64,000 bases of DNA from Niastella sp. (GCA_016710595.1 JADJVM010000003.1:357052-421051); one strand, 5' to 3'. Positions 53,023-63,955 are shown, counted from the stretch's first letter. Program-made: numbers and translations. Notes: generated by a model not told the origin, from the sequence alone.

Positions 53023-53931
53023 ATGGAGCATCAGGAGAATAACCCCACAGCCGGTTCATCAAGTTTTGTACTGGCAAGTAAAGTGAAAGATTATTTTTTA
53101 TTGATCAAGTTCACTTTAAGTTTTATGGTGGTGTTCAGTACGGTAGTAAGTTACCTGATTGCACCCAATGTGAGATTTGACTTACTACAAGTTCTTTTAC
53201 TTTTTATAGCAGGTATGCTGGTTACAGGCGCATCAAATGCCATTAACCAATCCATGGAAAAAGATACAGATGCCATGATGATGCGTACAGCCAAAAGACC
53301 GGTGGCAGCAGGTAGAATGAGCCAGGCAGAAGCCTATACGTTTGCTGCAATTGCTGCCGTTTTGGGAGCTGGAATGCTTTGGTATTTTTTCAATTTTCAA
53401 AGTGCCATGCTCAGTTTGTTTAGTTTATTTATATACGGGTTTATTTATACACCCCTAAAAAAAGTAAACTCGATAGCGGTATTGGTTGGTGCTGTTCCAG
53501 GTGCTTTCCCCTGCCTTATTGGATGGGTGGCTGCAACCGATAGCTTTAGTGCAGGTGGATGGATTTTGTTTGCAATCCAGTTTTTATGGCAGTTCCCACA
53601 TTTTTGGGCAATTGCATGGCTGGCGCATAAGGATTATAGTAAAGCCGGGTTTAAACTATTGCCTGCTGATAAAGGGCCAACAAAGTTTACGGCAATACAA
53701 TCGGTAATGTATAGTTTGATGATGATCCCGGTGGGGATGTTACCCTACTATTTTGGTATAAGTGGAATCGTAAGTTTTTGGATATTGTTTGCTTGTAATG
53801 TTTGGATGGTAGGAGTAAGTTTGAAACTCCTTATAAAAATGGATAGTGCAAGCGCCAGGCTGGTAATGTTTAGTTCTTATTTTTACCTGATGATTGTATT
53901 ACTTAGTATGTATGCAGATAAAGGAGTTTAA
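53023..53931 (+). CDS. ctaB: Haem O synthase (protohaem IX farnesyltransferase)
   Basis: The protein has 302 residues and is a UbiA-type prenyltransferase with about eight membrane helices. The first aspartate-rich site is NAINQSMEKDTDAMMMRTAKRP, and the second region includes FPHFWAIAWLAHKDYSKAGFKLLP. It adds a farnesyl group to haem b to make haem O, the precursor of the haem A required by subunit I. The haem A synthase gene itself is not in the window. Confidence 0.95.
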   Translation: MEHQENNPTAGSSSFVLASKVKDYFLLIKFTLSFMVVFSTVVSYLIAPNVRFDLLQVLLLFIAGMLVTGASNAINQSMEKDTDAMMMRTAKRPVAAGRMSQAEAYTFAAIAAVLGAGMLWYFFNFQSAMLSLFSLFIYGFIYTPLKKVNSIAVLVGAVPGAFPCLIGWVAATDSFSAGGWILFAIQFLWQFPHFWAIAWLAHKDYSKAGFKLLPADKGPTKFTAIQSVMYSLMMIPVGMLPYYFGISGIVSFWILFACNVWMVGVSLKLLIKMDSASARLVMFSSYFYLMIVLLSMYADKGV

Positions 53932-53959
53932 TTTTTTTAAATAAAGATCAATAAGCGGT

Positions 53960-54526
53960 ATGAGTTTAGTGGCCATGGAACAGAGAAATAAAATACACCC
54001 TCATAAATTTACTTTATGGGTAGGTATTGGCAGCATTTTAATGATGTTTGCCGGCTTAACGAGTGCCTATATTGTAAAAAGGAGCCAGGTAGGTTGGGAA
54101 AGCTTCAATTTACCTGTTGTATTTTGGTATAGTACAGGTGTTATTCTATTAAGCAGCCTGAGTATCTGGATGGCTCAAAAAGCTTTCAAAGCCCGGTTAA
54201 TGTTGCGGTATAGAACATTAATGGCTGTCACTTTTTTCCTGGGTGTTCTCTTTATTGTTTTGCAGGTAATTGGGTTTGTCCAAATGTTTGACCTGGGGCA
54301 CTCATTAAAATCCAATGTGTCATATTCATTTTTATGGATCATTGTGGGTTTGCATGCCGCACATGTATTGGGAGGAATTATTGTTTTATTGGTGATGATG
54401 CTAAAAGCATTTGGTAATAAAGTAAGGAATTACAGCATTGTGCCAGTGGAGTTAACGAGTACTTACTGGCATTTTGTAGATGCATTGTGGATTTATTTAT
54501 TTCTTTTTTTATTAATGATCAAATAG
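53960..54526 (+). CDS. Cytochrome c oxidase subunit III, short paralogue
   Basis: The protein has 188 residues with five membrane helices. HKFTLWVGIGSILMMFAGLTSAYIVKR and the C-terminal YWHFVDALWIYLFLFLL are typical of subunit III. Bacteroidota oxidase operons often carry two tandem subunit III genes, and this is the first. It lies 28 bases after ctaB. Confidence 0.9.
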   Translation: MSLVAMEQRNKIHPHKFTLWVGIGSILMMFAGLTSAYIVKRSQVGWESFNLPVVFWYSTGVILLSSLSIWMAQKAFKARLMLRYRTLMAVTFFLGVLFIVLQVIGFVQMFDLGHSLKSNVSYSFLWIIVGLHAAHVLGGIIVLLVMMLKAFGNKVRNYSIVPVELTSTYWHFVDALWIYLFLFLLMIK

Positions 54527-54561
54527 CGAAAAAATAATTTAGGTATTAGAATTTACATAAT

Positions 54562-55323
54562 ATGTCAACAACAACAGTTCAGGGAACCAAATGGTGGGCA
54601 GGGGGTAAAAGCCCCTTTAATGCTACATACGGTAAAGTAATGATGTGGTATTTTTTAATGAGTGATGCGTTTACTTTTGGCGCATTCCTTATAAGCTATG
54701 GTACCATTCGCTTTAGCGTAAACTTTTGGCCCGATCCCAACCAGGTGTTTAATGCGTTTCCGGGTTTTGGTCATCAGGACTTACCTCTTTCCTTTGTAAG
54801 TTTAATGACCTTTATCCTCATCTTTAGTTCCGTTACCATGGTACTGGCAGTACACCAGGGGCGGCACATGAATCGTAAAGGGGTAGAAAAATATATGATC
54901 TTAACGATCCTGGGTGGTATTGCTTTCTTAAGTTGCCAGGCGTGGGAGTGGACGCATTTAATTACAGGCGAACATAAAGTTTTAGTAAACGGCGCTCTTG
55001 AAACCTGGGGAACCACAGTATCTAAAAATCCCTGGGGACCGGCTGTACCGCATGAGCAATTATCAGCCCTGGGGCTGGCGGCATCCGAGCATGTAACAAC
55101 ACCCGGACCGGTAGCGTTTGGAGGATATTTCTTTGGCATTACCGGCTTTCATGGCTTTCACGTTTTTACCGGGGTGCTCGTAAATACCATTATGCTTATT
55201 AAAACCAGGCTGGGTCATTTTGATCAGCGTGGACATTATGAAATGATAGAAAAAGCAGGGCTATACTGGCACTTTGTAGATCTTGTATGGGTATTTGTAT
55301 TCCTGTGTTTCTACCTAATTTAA
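54562..55323 (+). CDS. ctaE: Cytochrome c oxidase subunit III, long paralogue
   Basis: The protein has 253 residues with about six or seven membrane helices. FNATYGKVMMWYFLMSDAFTFGAFL at the N-terminus, GFHGFHVFTGVLVNTIML, and YWHFVDLVWVFVFLCFYL at the end are the family signatures. A loop of about 50 residues between helices (LITGEHKVLVNG to EHVTTPGP) is longer than in the short paralogue. Subunit III stabilises subunit I and its proton uptake. Confidence 0.93.
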   Translation: MSTTTVQGTKWWAGGKSPFNATYGKVMMWYFLMSDAFTFGAFLISYGTIRFSVNFWPDPNQVFNAFPGFGHQDLPLSFVSLMTFILIFSSVTMVLAVHQGRHMNRKGVEKYMILTILGGIAFLSCQAWEWTHLITGEHKVLVNGALETWGTTVSKNPWGPAVPHEQLSALGLAASEHVTTPGPVAFGGYFFGITGFHGFHVFTGVLVNTIMLIKTRLGHFDQRGHYEMIEKAGLYWHFVDLVWVFVFLCFYLI

Positions 55324-55351
55324 CATTCAAAAAAACTGAGTTTATATTATT

Positions 55352-55786
55352 ATGAGCAATCATTCAGCAACATCAGAAATTACTTTTGAGCATGCACCTG
55401 CCGAAAATACTAGCCGGATATGGAAAGTATTTTGGCTACTCTCTTTCCTTACGGCAGCAGAACTACTGCTTGGTTACGGACATGCCAGGCATTGGTATGG
55501 GGGAAATGAGGGCCTTATCTTATTTGTAAAAGGGGTGATATGCATCCTCACCGCATTTAAAGCCTATTACATCGTATCCGTATTTATGCACCTGGGCGAT
55601 GAAGTACGCAATTTGATCATGACAATTGTAACACCTCTCCTATTATTTGTTTGGTTCATCATTGCATTTTTATGGGATGGAGATAGCTGGAAAACCCTGC
55701 GTAATACAGATGCGCATAGCCGTCCCAATATTGAAAATATAAAACATCATGCTCCTGCTTCGGCAATGCCAGGCGAAAAACCTTAA
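55352..55786 (+). CDS. ctaF: Cytochrome c oxidase subunit IV
   Basis: The protein has 144 residues with three membrane helices (about 25-45, 52-75 and 85-107). KAYYIVSVFMHLGDEVRNLIMTI matches the prokaryotic cytochrome oxidase subunit IV family (COX4_pro). It is the last gene before a strong terminator. Confidence 0.9.
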   Translation: MSNHSATSEITFEHAPAENTSRIWKVFWLLSFLTAAELLLGYGHARHWYGGNEGLILFVKGVICILTAFKAYYIVSVFMHLGDEVRNLIMTIVTPLLLFVWFIIAFLWDGDSWKTLRNTDAHSRPNIENIKHHAPASAMPGEKP

Positions 55787-55804
55787 CCTATTCACTTTAT
55801 TTAT

Positions 55805-55835
55805 AAAGCCGTTGTTTTTTTACAACGGCTTTTTG
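55805..55835 (+). terminator. Rho-independent terminator of the act-cta operon
   Basis: A perfect 11-base stem AAAGCCGTTGT/ACAACGGCTTT with a T6 loop is followed by a T-rich stretch. The following 55836-55993 is AT-rich; a small palindrome TTATTAT-TT-ATAATAA sits at 55945-55960 and may end the converging minus-strand transcript. Confidence 0.93.
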
Positions 55836-55993
55836 TTTTCCCTGATCTTACACCTATTATTCGATACACTTTACATGAGTGAATTCTGTATCATTGAGCC
55901 ATAAACATTTCATCATGCGTATTTTCACTAACGCTTAATAAATCTTATTATTTATAATAATCTTATTAACCTCAATGAATTTTTAATATTTTT

Positions 55994-57982
55994 TTATCTC
56001 ACCCTCACAGCCATTTTCTCACTCAATAGTCCCTCCTTATTTTCTTTATTGACGGATGCCAATTGATAAAAATATAATTTTCCTTTTGATACATTTTTGT
56101 CAGTAAACGAATCTGCATCGTTCACCGTTCCTATTATTTTTGCCGGCTGCCCGGTCTCTGATCTGTAAATTTTTATGGATGCAATATCTCCGGCAATTTG
56201 TCCCCATGAAATGTAAATTTCATTACCAGTTTGGCTAAGTGTAATGCCGGAAGGAGAAGCAGGTAAATGTTCAACAATTGCAGGTGTTACAATTGTGGAT
56301 TTTTCACTTTCATTCCCGGAAATATCTATAGCGCTAACCGCATAAGAATAGCTTATTCCTTTTTGTAAAGTAGAATCTATATAAAAATTCTTCGTCGGTT
56401 GCAGACTGTCATTCGCCATTCTTTCAAAATTCCCATTGCCTGGTTTCCTAAACACTTTATAACCGAGCAAATCATTTTCCCACGGCCTCATATCATCCCA
56501 CAACAGGGTAATGCGGTCATCATCATTTCTGTACCTGAGATTCATAGGAGCAGCAATCGCTTTTTTAATTCCCGGATTTGCTGTAACCGTATCTGAAGGG
56601 TTACTCAATTGATTATTTTCATTGATGGTGCGCACCACATATTCATACACTTCACCAGCCTGTAACTGGCGGGAGGTATCAGTAAATGAATAAACGGCTG
56701 ATCCCACAGGCATTAAGGGACTTACTTGTGTAAATTCATCTTGCGGGTTGTTTCTGCGATAAACATAAAAGCCTTTACCAAAAGGCTCTTCACTTTTCCA
56801 ATACACTTTTATTCCATTAGCAATGTTTGTCGCATCTATCTCGTTCGGTGGTTCGGGTTTTGCATTTTCATCGGTATAGGTTGCAAAGATTTTAGCGGTT
56901 GGTACGGGATCATTATTAGCGCTGAACAGCAATAAATAATAATAATAGTTTTCTCCTGAAACAGGAAGTATGTCTGTGAATACACTGTCATCTACGGGAA
57001 CGGTAGCGATTCTTTTATACCCGGAATCATACATAAGGCTGCGCATAATAGCTACACCATTCAGGTATTTTTTATTTTCGAAATGCCAGGCAAGTTTCAC
57101 TTCATGATTTTGATGTGTGTTTACCACTCTGAAATTGGTGACCGGTGGCGCATAATAATCCTGCAAATTGCCGCCGTTTACATATCCCTGCATTTCGCCT
57201 TCATTTCCAAAAGCATCTACCGGCGCTATTTTATATTCATACCAGGCTGGCTGTTTGCCCAATGAATCTATTCCCATCAATTTCAAAGAATCCTTATCTG
57301 AATAAATACCTTTTTCAATTTTTATTCTATGAAAATCATCCTTCCCAAAAACGGTACGATAGATATTAAAATGCGCCATATCTATTTTATCTTTTACTGC
57401 CCAGGTGAGTGAAAGTTTTCCATCGGCATATCGTTTACCGGAAAAATTTATTTTGGGCAATGAAACCATTTTTATTGAAGAAGAAACATTGCTTTCTTTT
57501 TGTGAAATATTTTTATTGTCTGTGTTCAATAATGTTACCCGGTAAAAGTAAGCTGAATTTTTATCGGCTGTATTATCAAAAAAAGCGGTACCCGCCAGTA
57601 AATGCATCATCGGAAGGTTATTGTTGTACATGCTGTCAATAGTAGTGTGAGACTGCAGGCCTTGCCAAAGATTTTTTATTTCTGCTGTACTTAAGGCATC
57701 CAGGCTTTCAAAATATTTTTGATAAGACTGTTGCCGTTTCTCTATTTCCATTTCTGAAACCGGCGCAGTAACGTCACCGATTTTTTCATAACGCTGTGTG
57801 TTTTCTTTTTTCCTTTCTATTTGATAATGCATATTTTTCGGAAGGCGGTTACCGAGATACACCCATACACCCTGCGAAACCGGCTTGGCTACCGGCAAGT
57901 CGCCTGGCTGGCCGTTATCCTGCGCCATCGCACCTGGAAGAATACAGATAGACAGCAGCCATAAAAAAATAAATCGTTTCAT
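55994..57982 (-). CDS. Secreted fibronectin type III repeat protein
   Basis: The protein has 662 residues with a signal peptide ending GAMAQ. At least four fibronectin-III-like units are visible through repeats of the form L-x-W...G-Y-x-V/I-Y-R (for example KLSLTWAVKDKIDMAHFNIYR, KVYWKSEEPFGKGFYVYRR, ITLLWDDM...LLGYKVFRK, IYISWGQIAGDIASIKIYR). The segment before the first unit (about 20-150) is helical. No type IX secretion sorting domain was recognised at the C-terminus (MAVRVR). It follows the 1955-residue protein gene after 95 bases and probably acts with it at the cell surface. Confidence 0.8.
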   Translation of the reverse strand: MKRFIFLWLLSICILPGAMAQDNGQPGDLPVAKPVSQGVWVYLGNRLPKNMHYQIERKKENTQRYEKIGDVTAPVSEMEIEKRQQSYQKYFESLDALSTAEIKNLWQGLQSHTTIDSMYNNNLPMMHLLAGTAFFDNTADKNSAYFYRVTLLNTDNKNISQKESNVSSSIKMVSLPKINFSGKRYADGKLSLTWAVKDKIDMAHFNIYRTVFGKDDFHRIKIEKGIYSDKDSLKLMGIDSLGKQPAWYEYKIAPVDAFGNEGEMQGYVNGGNLQDYYAPPVTNFRVVNTHQNHEVKLAWHFENKKYLNGVAIMRSLMYDSGYKRIATVPVDDSVFTDILPVSGENYYYYLLLFSANNDPVPTAKIFATYTDENAKPEPPNEIDATNIANGIKVYWKSEEPFGKGFYVYRRNNPQDEFTQVSPLMPVGSAVYSFTDTSRQLQAGEVYEYVVRTINENNQLSNPSDTVTANPGIKKAIAAPMNLRYRNDDDRITLLWDDMRPWENDLLGYKVFRKPGNGNFERMANDSLQPTKNFYIDSTLQKGISYSYAVSAIDISGNESEKSTIVTPAIVEHLPASPSGITLSQTGNEIYISWGQIAGDIASIKIYRSETGQPAKIIGTVNDADSFTDKNVSKGKLYFYQLASVNKENKEGLLSEKMAVRVR

Positions 57983-58077
57983 GATATCAAAAGATTTTAA
58001 ATTTTATAATTCAGATTTAGCATCTAAACTCACCATCCCAATTTTAATTTTAAATTTTTAATTCTTAATTGCCCCCC

Positions 58078-61000
58078 TCACCAATTGCCCGACATCGTAG
58101 ATTGCCCGCTGCAATTTCCAAAGCCAAATGACATATCCGTGTTGCCTTTTGAATCTAACAATAAATCTATTTTAATACCTGCACTCTTGCTGATGCCAGC
58201 ACAGTATTTACAGCAGATGCCATCCCAGCAAGGTGTTGGGAAACATTGTTCAATGCTGCCACTAATGGTAAAGCTTCCACAGCCATTTAATGAAAACGCC
58301 CCGGTTGATGTAGCATACATTCCTTTAATTCCTAATTCAGCCCTGGCATCGGCTCCAAACTTCGTGCAGGTAATAGAAGCACCTTTCAGGTATGCATGTG
58401 CGAAAACCATTGCTCCGATTCCATATTCATTACCGGCATTGCTAAAGCCCATCCACAAACGGCCATCAAGTCCGGCCTCTGCACCAAATGAAGCGCTGAT
58501 AATGCCCAGGTTCATGCTGTAGTTTGGAATATTGATTACAGGCAATGTCTTCATTCCGGTAAAGAAAAATCCGGAAATACCATGCTGAAAACTCGGCGGC
58601 ACATGTTTATCGTAAGCATATTGCATCAGTTGCGTGGTTACATTACCAGGCATACTATTGTAATCTCCAATCAATAATCCTGCGGACATTTCTCCCAGCC
58701 CGGGTGTTATTAATTTTCCTCCGGCAAGAAAATACCATCCGCCGGGATCAACCAAAAGAGCAGCAGTTCCGGACATACTTAATGGTCCTATTTGTTTATC
58801 CAATTGCAGGTTGCCTGTAAACCGACTGTTTGCGATATCATAAGTAAGGCCAATATTGCCAAAGCCAGAAGGAATATTTTTCACTTCCACCTTTTCCTTG
58901 TTTGCATTGATAGAACCAGTAACGGTAAATGTTTTTCTCGTATCGCCCTGCATTCCTTTGAAGCCCTCCATACGCCCGCTGAAAATAAAGTTCTTCCAAA
59001 TACCGGCGCTTATATCGGCTTCCATTTTTCCTTTAATATCTGCGAGGCTGGTATTGCCGCCACCCAATGGCAATTTTTGATTTTCAGGATCCACCTGTAT
59101 CCAGGCTGCCTGTGTGGTTTTATTTAAAATACCTTTTAATGAAATTCCTTCTTTATCGTGGATGGTGCCGAGCGCAGTGAATTTACCTTCGGTAAGATTT
59201 TGGGGATGGTCATTAAATTGTACGTTGGCACTGAAGTCCACGCCACCAGGCCCTTTCAGTGATACATTCAAAGGATAAAGCAATAGTTTTAATTTTCCTG
59301 CCTCTTTTGAAAACTGGATAACGCCACTGGTTTCCTGCAATTGCGGAATGCTTAAGTCTATACCACAATCCATATTTACATAGTCTTGACCGCTGGTAAA
59401 TGCAATCGGTTTTACTTTCATGATATTATAGAACATAATTGAATTTCCCTGGTTACCGGGGTTTACCATTTGCTCTCCATTGCTGATGAGAGAAAAATTC
59501 TGGAATTTCATTTCATCACCCGCCTTCATGCCGGGCAATTCTTTTATCAGCACTCCAGGATTTCCATTTTCACCAATGAGCCGCAATTCATAGTGCGCTT
59601 TTTGGTCATTACCAATACTCTTATTGTATCCGAATGCAGGCGTGGTTGTGATGACATGTACTGGTATAATGCCTGCCAGTGTAAGATTGTTCACATCAAA
59701 ATTACCGATGCCAAGGTGGTTGGGTTCTATGGAAATATTGGAAACAGGTACATCTATACTTCCCGTTTTAATCGTGCCGGTAGCCATGGTAATGCTGCTG
59801 CTGCTTTGTATCAACTGCCAGTTGCTACCAATGAAATCCCATTTTTCTAATTTGAATTTAATAGGCTGGTCGCCTTTTAGTGGTTCTAATTTATCAGGAT
59901 GTATTACTAAATTTCCGGCATTCACATCAATCGTAGAGGGAGACATTCCCGGCAAGCTGTTGATATGAATGATGGTTTGCAAACTGATGCTATTGTCCTG
60001 GATCCAGGATTGAGCAGCATCTGCATCTGCATTAAATCCAAGTAATATAAAGTTCAGTTTTTGCCCTTTCAGATTGGCCAGGCCAAATTTCTTTTTGGCT
60101 GAAGTGCTTGCTTCAATAGAAGGAAGATCGGTATTGAAAGAACCAGCTTTTTCTGTGAGCAGCATGGCATCGTTGGGGTCATCATTAAATTTTACATATT
60201 CCTGGGTGAACTGGAAGGAAGATTTTTGGATCGCCATTTTTCCCATCAACTTCCCCTTTTGATTTTCTGCTTTTAACTGCAACTGGTCACCGGAAGCCGG
60301 GTGCTGAATGATGCCAAATGATTTTTGCAAAAGTAGTTTAATATTTGCCAGATCAGTGGCCATCGTACTTTCAGCAGGTACACCTACTGGAATACCATTT
60401 TTAGTTTCACCACTTTTTTTAATTTTTAAATCATGAAAAGGAATGGATTGCTTGTCATCCTGCAAAGAAAAATTATCGTTTGCAGGAAGATGAATAAGGC
60501 TGCCGCTCACCAGCCACGTGCCATCCGGTTGTTTTGTTTTTGATTGTATATCGGCGTCAAAACCATAAATATTTTCTATCAGCAGTTCGTTATCATTCAT
60601 CAAATTAAAGTCAAGGGTGTTGTTATTACTAATGGTAATATTTTTAGATTGGCTGATGATATTGGGCACAGTTCCTGATTTACCCGCCCATACTGTTTTT
60701 TCCACCGGGGAAGTTGGTACGCCTTTCAATACATATTTACCATCTGTACCTGTAGTGATTGATAGTTTTTTACCAGCACCCATGTCAATATAAACTTCTG
60801 CACCTGCCAGTGTTTTTTTATCAGGCCCTAAAGTGATAGTGCCGGTAATAGTAGCGGCTTTTTTCAGGTAGGCATTACCGTAAGTAACCGTTTGCAATGT
60901 GTTTTTTGTACCTGAAATTTTATAATGGCCTTCTTCGTAATCTGCATTGTCGGGTGGCGTAATGATAAAGTCAAAATCGGATGCACTGTTGTCAAAAATA

Positions 61001-63945
61001 AAGCTAACATATCCGTCTTTGTCACTTGTTTGAGTCATTGGTTTTCCGGGAATATCCAATTTGACTTTAGCGCCGGCAATAGCTTTGGCGGTACTTCCCG
61101 GTAATTGCAATTGGTGGGGTTTGTAATTGAATGGCATTTCCGCTATTTTAAAACGAAGTCTTTTTTGGGAACGAAATACTACAAACTTTACAGGTGAAGA
61201 TTTGCTATCACTTTTGGGAACTATGAGTGTGGTATCATTCGGCGCATAAGCTTTATCTGTGGGGGTAATAGTTATTTTTCTTTTTCCTGAAGGAGCAATC
61301 ATGCTAAATGATTCCTTTGAACCTGTAGGCGCTATTAAAGTAAGATTGCCTGATGATGGATTTGCAGGTGCACGGGTGGGCTTCTTATCATAAGTAAATA
61401 CAAATTTAGTTGTGGTTTTTGAAAAACCATCCACATCTATATCCGCATGCACTGAATTCCCATTTTCATCAACCACATAACCGGAAAGCATTCCATCGGG
61501 TGTAAGAAAAAAATCCTGGTTAAGTAATTGTTGTCCCCATTTTAATGGGGGATAGGGTGGTTTCGCCGGCAATGTTCCAGCTTTATATCCTCCGGGTTTT
61601 GTGATAATGGTACGGGTTGGACCTTCTACGGTGGTTACTAACCCCGGCTTAAATTCGCCAATCTCCATATCCAGGTTATTAAATTCATACCTGCCTTCAA
61701 TATTTGTTTTTACTGTTTTGAATAATTTTGAAGGATCCAAACTGTATTTATAACTGTTTATCATTACCACTTTTACATCACTTATAGCCTTAGCTTCCGG
61801 ATTAGTGGCATCCTGTACCTTACCTGCAATGCGTGGCCTGGAAGGATATAGGGCGATATTATCTATATATGTTTTTATTTCCAATTCGTGGTTCCAGGTA
61901 ATATCCTGGCCATAAGTAACAGCTATATTGAAGCCGCCCTCAACAGGTGGAGGCATATATTCACCCGTTGAATTAAAGGGGAAATTGTTGCGCTCTTCGT
62001 TGTATAGCGGATAGTAAGTTTCTTCCTTTTCCTTAAAAATAAAGTTTCCTTTTTTTTCATCAGGCACGCATTTTATATAATAGCGATCTGTTTTATTATC
62101 CGGATCATGCTGTACCAGGTGGCGAAATGTTACAAAGCCATCCTTACCGCTTTCATGTGTTGCCAATTGCCTTGTGGTAGTTGTCATTTTTCTGCCACCC
62201 CCGGTATTTTCACCTTCGTTGGCAGGGATAGATGAAAAAATATTTTTTCGTGTGAGCATTGTTGTTATTGCAGGTAATGGGGATCCCTGCCCTTGTGCCA
62301 TATCCCAGAATGTAGCATTTGTAGTAGTAACTTTCACTTTAAGCGAATAGCTTTTTACATACGAAACAACGGTGCCGAGGTCAACACCTTTCCAGGGATC
62401 AATTTTTATATTTACATCCGGGCTGCAATAGTATTTATCTTCCACACGCAGGCGTAGCACTTTATATAATTTTCCTTTTACATTATTATAGAACTCACCT
62501 CCTGAACTGGCATATTGATAATCTTTATTGAGCAGTCCAAGATCTTTTTCAATGTTCACAAAATTAAATTGGAAACTTCCATCAGGCCCGGTTACTGTAG
62601 TAGCAAGCACTTTATCAGCATCAGCCGCATTTCCCGGAGACAAATCGCTTGATTCTTTATTCAATGGCTCTTCATTTGCATTTTTGTTTCCTTTTATATT
62701 TGAATTCCTGGTACCCGTAAAAAGATAAGTAACTACCAGGCTTATTTTTCTGCCGGCAAGAGGTTCTGCATCTCCAATTGGAATATTGTCAATATTATAA
62801 CTAAGTTTATCATCTCCCATTAAAACCGCATTACCTTTTATTTCAGGTTTTGGTTGATCTATAGTTTTATTTTTATTAGCAGAAGGTAATGCATCTTTAA
62901 ACCGGTAATACAATTTTCCTTTTAGCTGGCTGTATGGAACCGGATCCACATTAGATACATCATATCCGCCAAATGTGGGTTTGGGAGGTTTTGGCTTTTT
63001 AATTTCTATAGGCCCGGTAATGATTATACCAGGTACATTTATTTTTCCTTTGGTAAATGTTACCACTTCACTTTTCCCATTATTTTTAAAACTAACCTGT
63101 CTGTTCATATCTCTTGCTATCACTTGCACAGCATACAATTGATTGCTGTCTAATTTTAAATCATAAGGCTGTGTTACATATTGGTTACCGGTAAGGTTTG
63201 TTTTTATTAATGGATTGTTGGCTTTGTAATTCACCGCTGCATTCATGGCATCGTTGGGGTCTTGTCCCTGCGGCACTTTTACCACATACAGGTCATAAAC
63301 AATTGCAGCACCTAAGGTATTACCTATCGGAGGTGTCCATGAAAAAACTGTGTTAGGTAGATTGAGATTTAATTCCTGTCCATCCTGCGGTGTAGTTATC
63401 ACAGGCGGTTGTGCCTGGGTGAGGCTAAAATTAGCACACGCACTTGCAATCTCACCAGGATCTACTTGCCCGTCAACGGTGATCTGATGCACCTGTACGC
63501 AAAGCTGGTATTGGCCTTCGGGCAATTGACCGTTTTTTAATATTTGTTGCCATAGCTCATCAGAGATGTTACCATGATCAACATTATTACGTGAAAGAAA
63601 AAGCATTTTAGGCACATCGTTGATGATCACCTTTGTCTCGTGAGCATGTAAAATGAAAGATCCTCCGTTGTATCCTTCACGGGTATGGATAAAAAAATCG
63701 GTTTGGTCGCTTGCAAGGGACCCATACAAAATAACGCTTACATCTTCGGGGCCACCAACCAATGTGATGATGGCATGATTAGCGAGGTTTTCATAGGTAG
63801 TATAGTTGGAAGAATAGGGAGGCCTAACTACAACATTTACTGAAGTAATGAGTTGACAAAACGAAATGGCCGGAATAAAAAATAGGCAAAACAGAAAACA
63901 AATTTTCTTTAAAAAAGGTGTTTTATTATAAATATTTTTTTTCAT
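58078..63945 (-). CDS. Very large secreted multidomain protein with TANFOR-like N-terminus
   Basis: The protein has 1955 residues with a signal peptide (cut near AISFCQ). Residues about 31-175 (VNVVVRPPYSSNYTTYENLAN, LPEGQYQLCVQVH) resemble the TANFOR domain of Bacteroidota surface proteins. A fibronectin-like segment (PPVITTPQDGQELN, FSWTPP) follows. Several carboxypeptidase-regulatory-like beta-sandwiches come next (GRYEFNNLDM, GYVSFIF, GKYVLKGVPTS). The last 700 residues are strand-rich, with a final cysteine cluster (CFPTPCWDGICCKYCAG). No catalytic motif is seen. The likely role is a surface or matrix scaffold. It begins 10 bases after the stop of the next gene upstream, so the two share a transcript. 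Confidence 0.7.
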   Translation of the reverse strand: MKKNIYNKTPFLKKICFLFCLFFIPAISFCQLITSVNVVVRPPYSSNYTTYENLANHAIITLVGGPEDVSVILYGSLASDQTDFFIHTREGYNGGSFILHAHETKVIINDVPKMLFLSRNNVDHGNISDELWQQILKNGQLPEGQYQLCVQVHQITVDGQVDPGEIASACANFSLTQAQPPVITTPQDGQELNLNLPNTVFSWTPPIGNTLGAAIVYDLYVVKVPQGQDPNDAMNAAVNYKANNPLIKTNLTGNQYVTQPYDLKLDSNQLYAVQVIARDMNRQVSFKNNGKSEVVTFTKGKINVPGIIITGPIEIKKPKPPKPTFGGYDVSNVDPVPYSQLKGKLYYRFKDALPSANKNKTIDQPKPEIKGNAVLMGDDKLSYNIDNIPIGDAEPLAGRKISLVVTYLFTGTRNSNIKGNKNANEEPLNKESSDLSPGNAADADKVLATTVTGPDGSFQFNFVNIEKDLGLLNKDYQYASSGGEFYNNVKGKLYKVLRLRVEDKYYCSPDVNIKIDPWKGVDLGTVVSYVKSYSLKVKVTTTNATFWDMAQGQGSPLPAITTMLTRKNIFSSIPANEGENTGGGRKMTTTTRQLATHESGKDGFVTFRHLVQHDPDNKTDRYYIKCVPDEKKGNFIFKEKEETYYPLYNEERNNFPFNSTGEYMPPPVEGGFNIAVTYGQDITWNHELEIKTYIDNIALYPSRPRIAGKVQDATNPEAKAISDVKVVMINSYKYSLDPSKLFKTVKTNIEGRYEFNNLDMEIGEFKPGLVTTVEGPTRTIITKPGGYKAGTLPAKPPYPPLKWGQQLLNQDFFLTPDGMLSGYVVDENGNSVHADIDVDGFSKTTTKFVFTYDKKPTRAPANPSSGNLTLIAPTGSKESFSMIAPSGKRKITITPTDKAYAPNDTTLIVPKSDSKSSPVKFVVFRSQKRLRFKIAEMPFNYKPHQLQLPGSTAKAIAGAKVKLDIPGKPMTQTSDKDGYVSFIFDNSASDFDFIITPPDNADYEEGHYKISGTKNTLQTVTYGNAYLKKAATITGTITLGPDKKTLAGAEVYIDMGAGKKLSITTGTDGKYVLKGVPTSPVEKTVWAGKSGTVPNIISQSKNITISNNNTLDFNLMNDNELLIENIYGFDADIQSKTKQPDGTWLVSGSLIHLPANDNFSLQDDKQSIPFHDLKIKKSGETKNGIPVGVPAESTMATDLANIKLLLQKSFGIIQHPASGDQLQLKAENQKGKLMGKMAIQKSSFQFTQEYVKFNDDPNDAMLLTEKAGSFNTDLPSIEASTSAKKKFGLANLKGQKLNFILLGFNADADAAQSWIQDNSISLQTIIHINSLPGMSPSTIDVNAGNLVIHPDKLEPLKGDQPIKFKLEKWDFIGSNWQLIQSSSSITMATGTIKTGSIDVPVSNISIEPNHLGIGNFDVNNLTLAGIIPVHVITTTPAFGYNKSIGNDQKAHYELRLIGENGNPGVLIKELPGMKAGDEMKFQNFSLISNGEQMVNPGNQGNSIMFYNIMKVKPIAFTSGQDYVNMDCGIDLSIPQLQETSGVIQFSKEAGKLKLLLYPLNVSLKGPGGVDFSANVQFNDHPQNLTEGKFTALGTIHDKEGISLKGILNKTTQAAWIQVDPENQKLPLGGGNTSLADIKGKMEADISAGIWKNFIFSGRMEGFKGMQGDTRKTFTVTGSINANKEKVEVKNIPSGFGNIGLTYDIANSRFTGNLQLDKQIGPLSMSGTAALLVDPGGWYFLAGGKLITPGLGEMSAGLLIGDYNSMPGNVTTQLMQYAYDKHVPPSFQHGISGFFFTGMKTLPVINIPNYSMNLGIISASFGAEAGLDGRLWMGFSNAGNEYGIGAMVFAHAYLKGASITCTKFGADARAELGIKGMYATSTGAFSLNGCGSFTISGSIEQCFPTPCWDGICCKYCAGISKSAGIKIDLLLDSKGNTDMSFGFGNCSGQSTMSGNW

Positions 63946-63955
63946 TTCTGCTTAT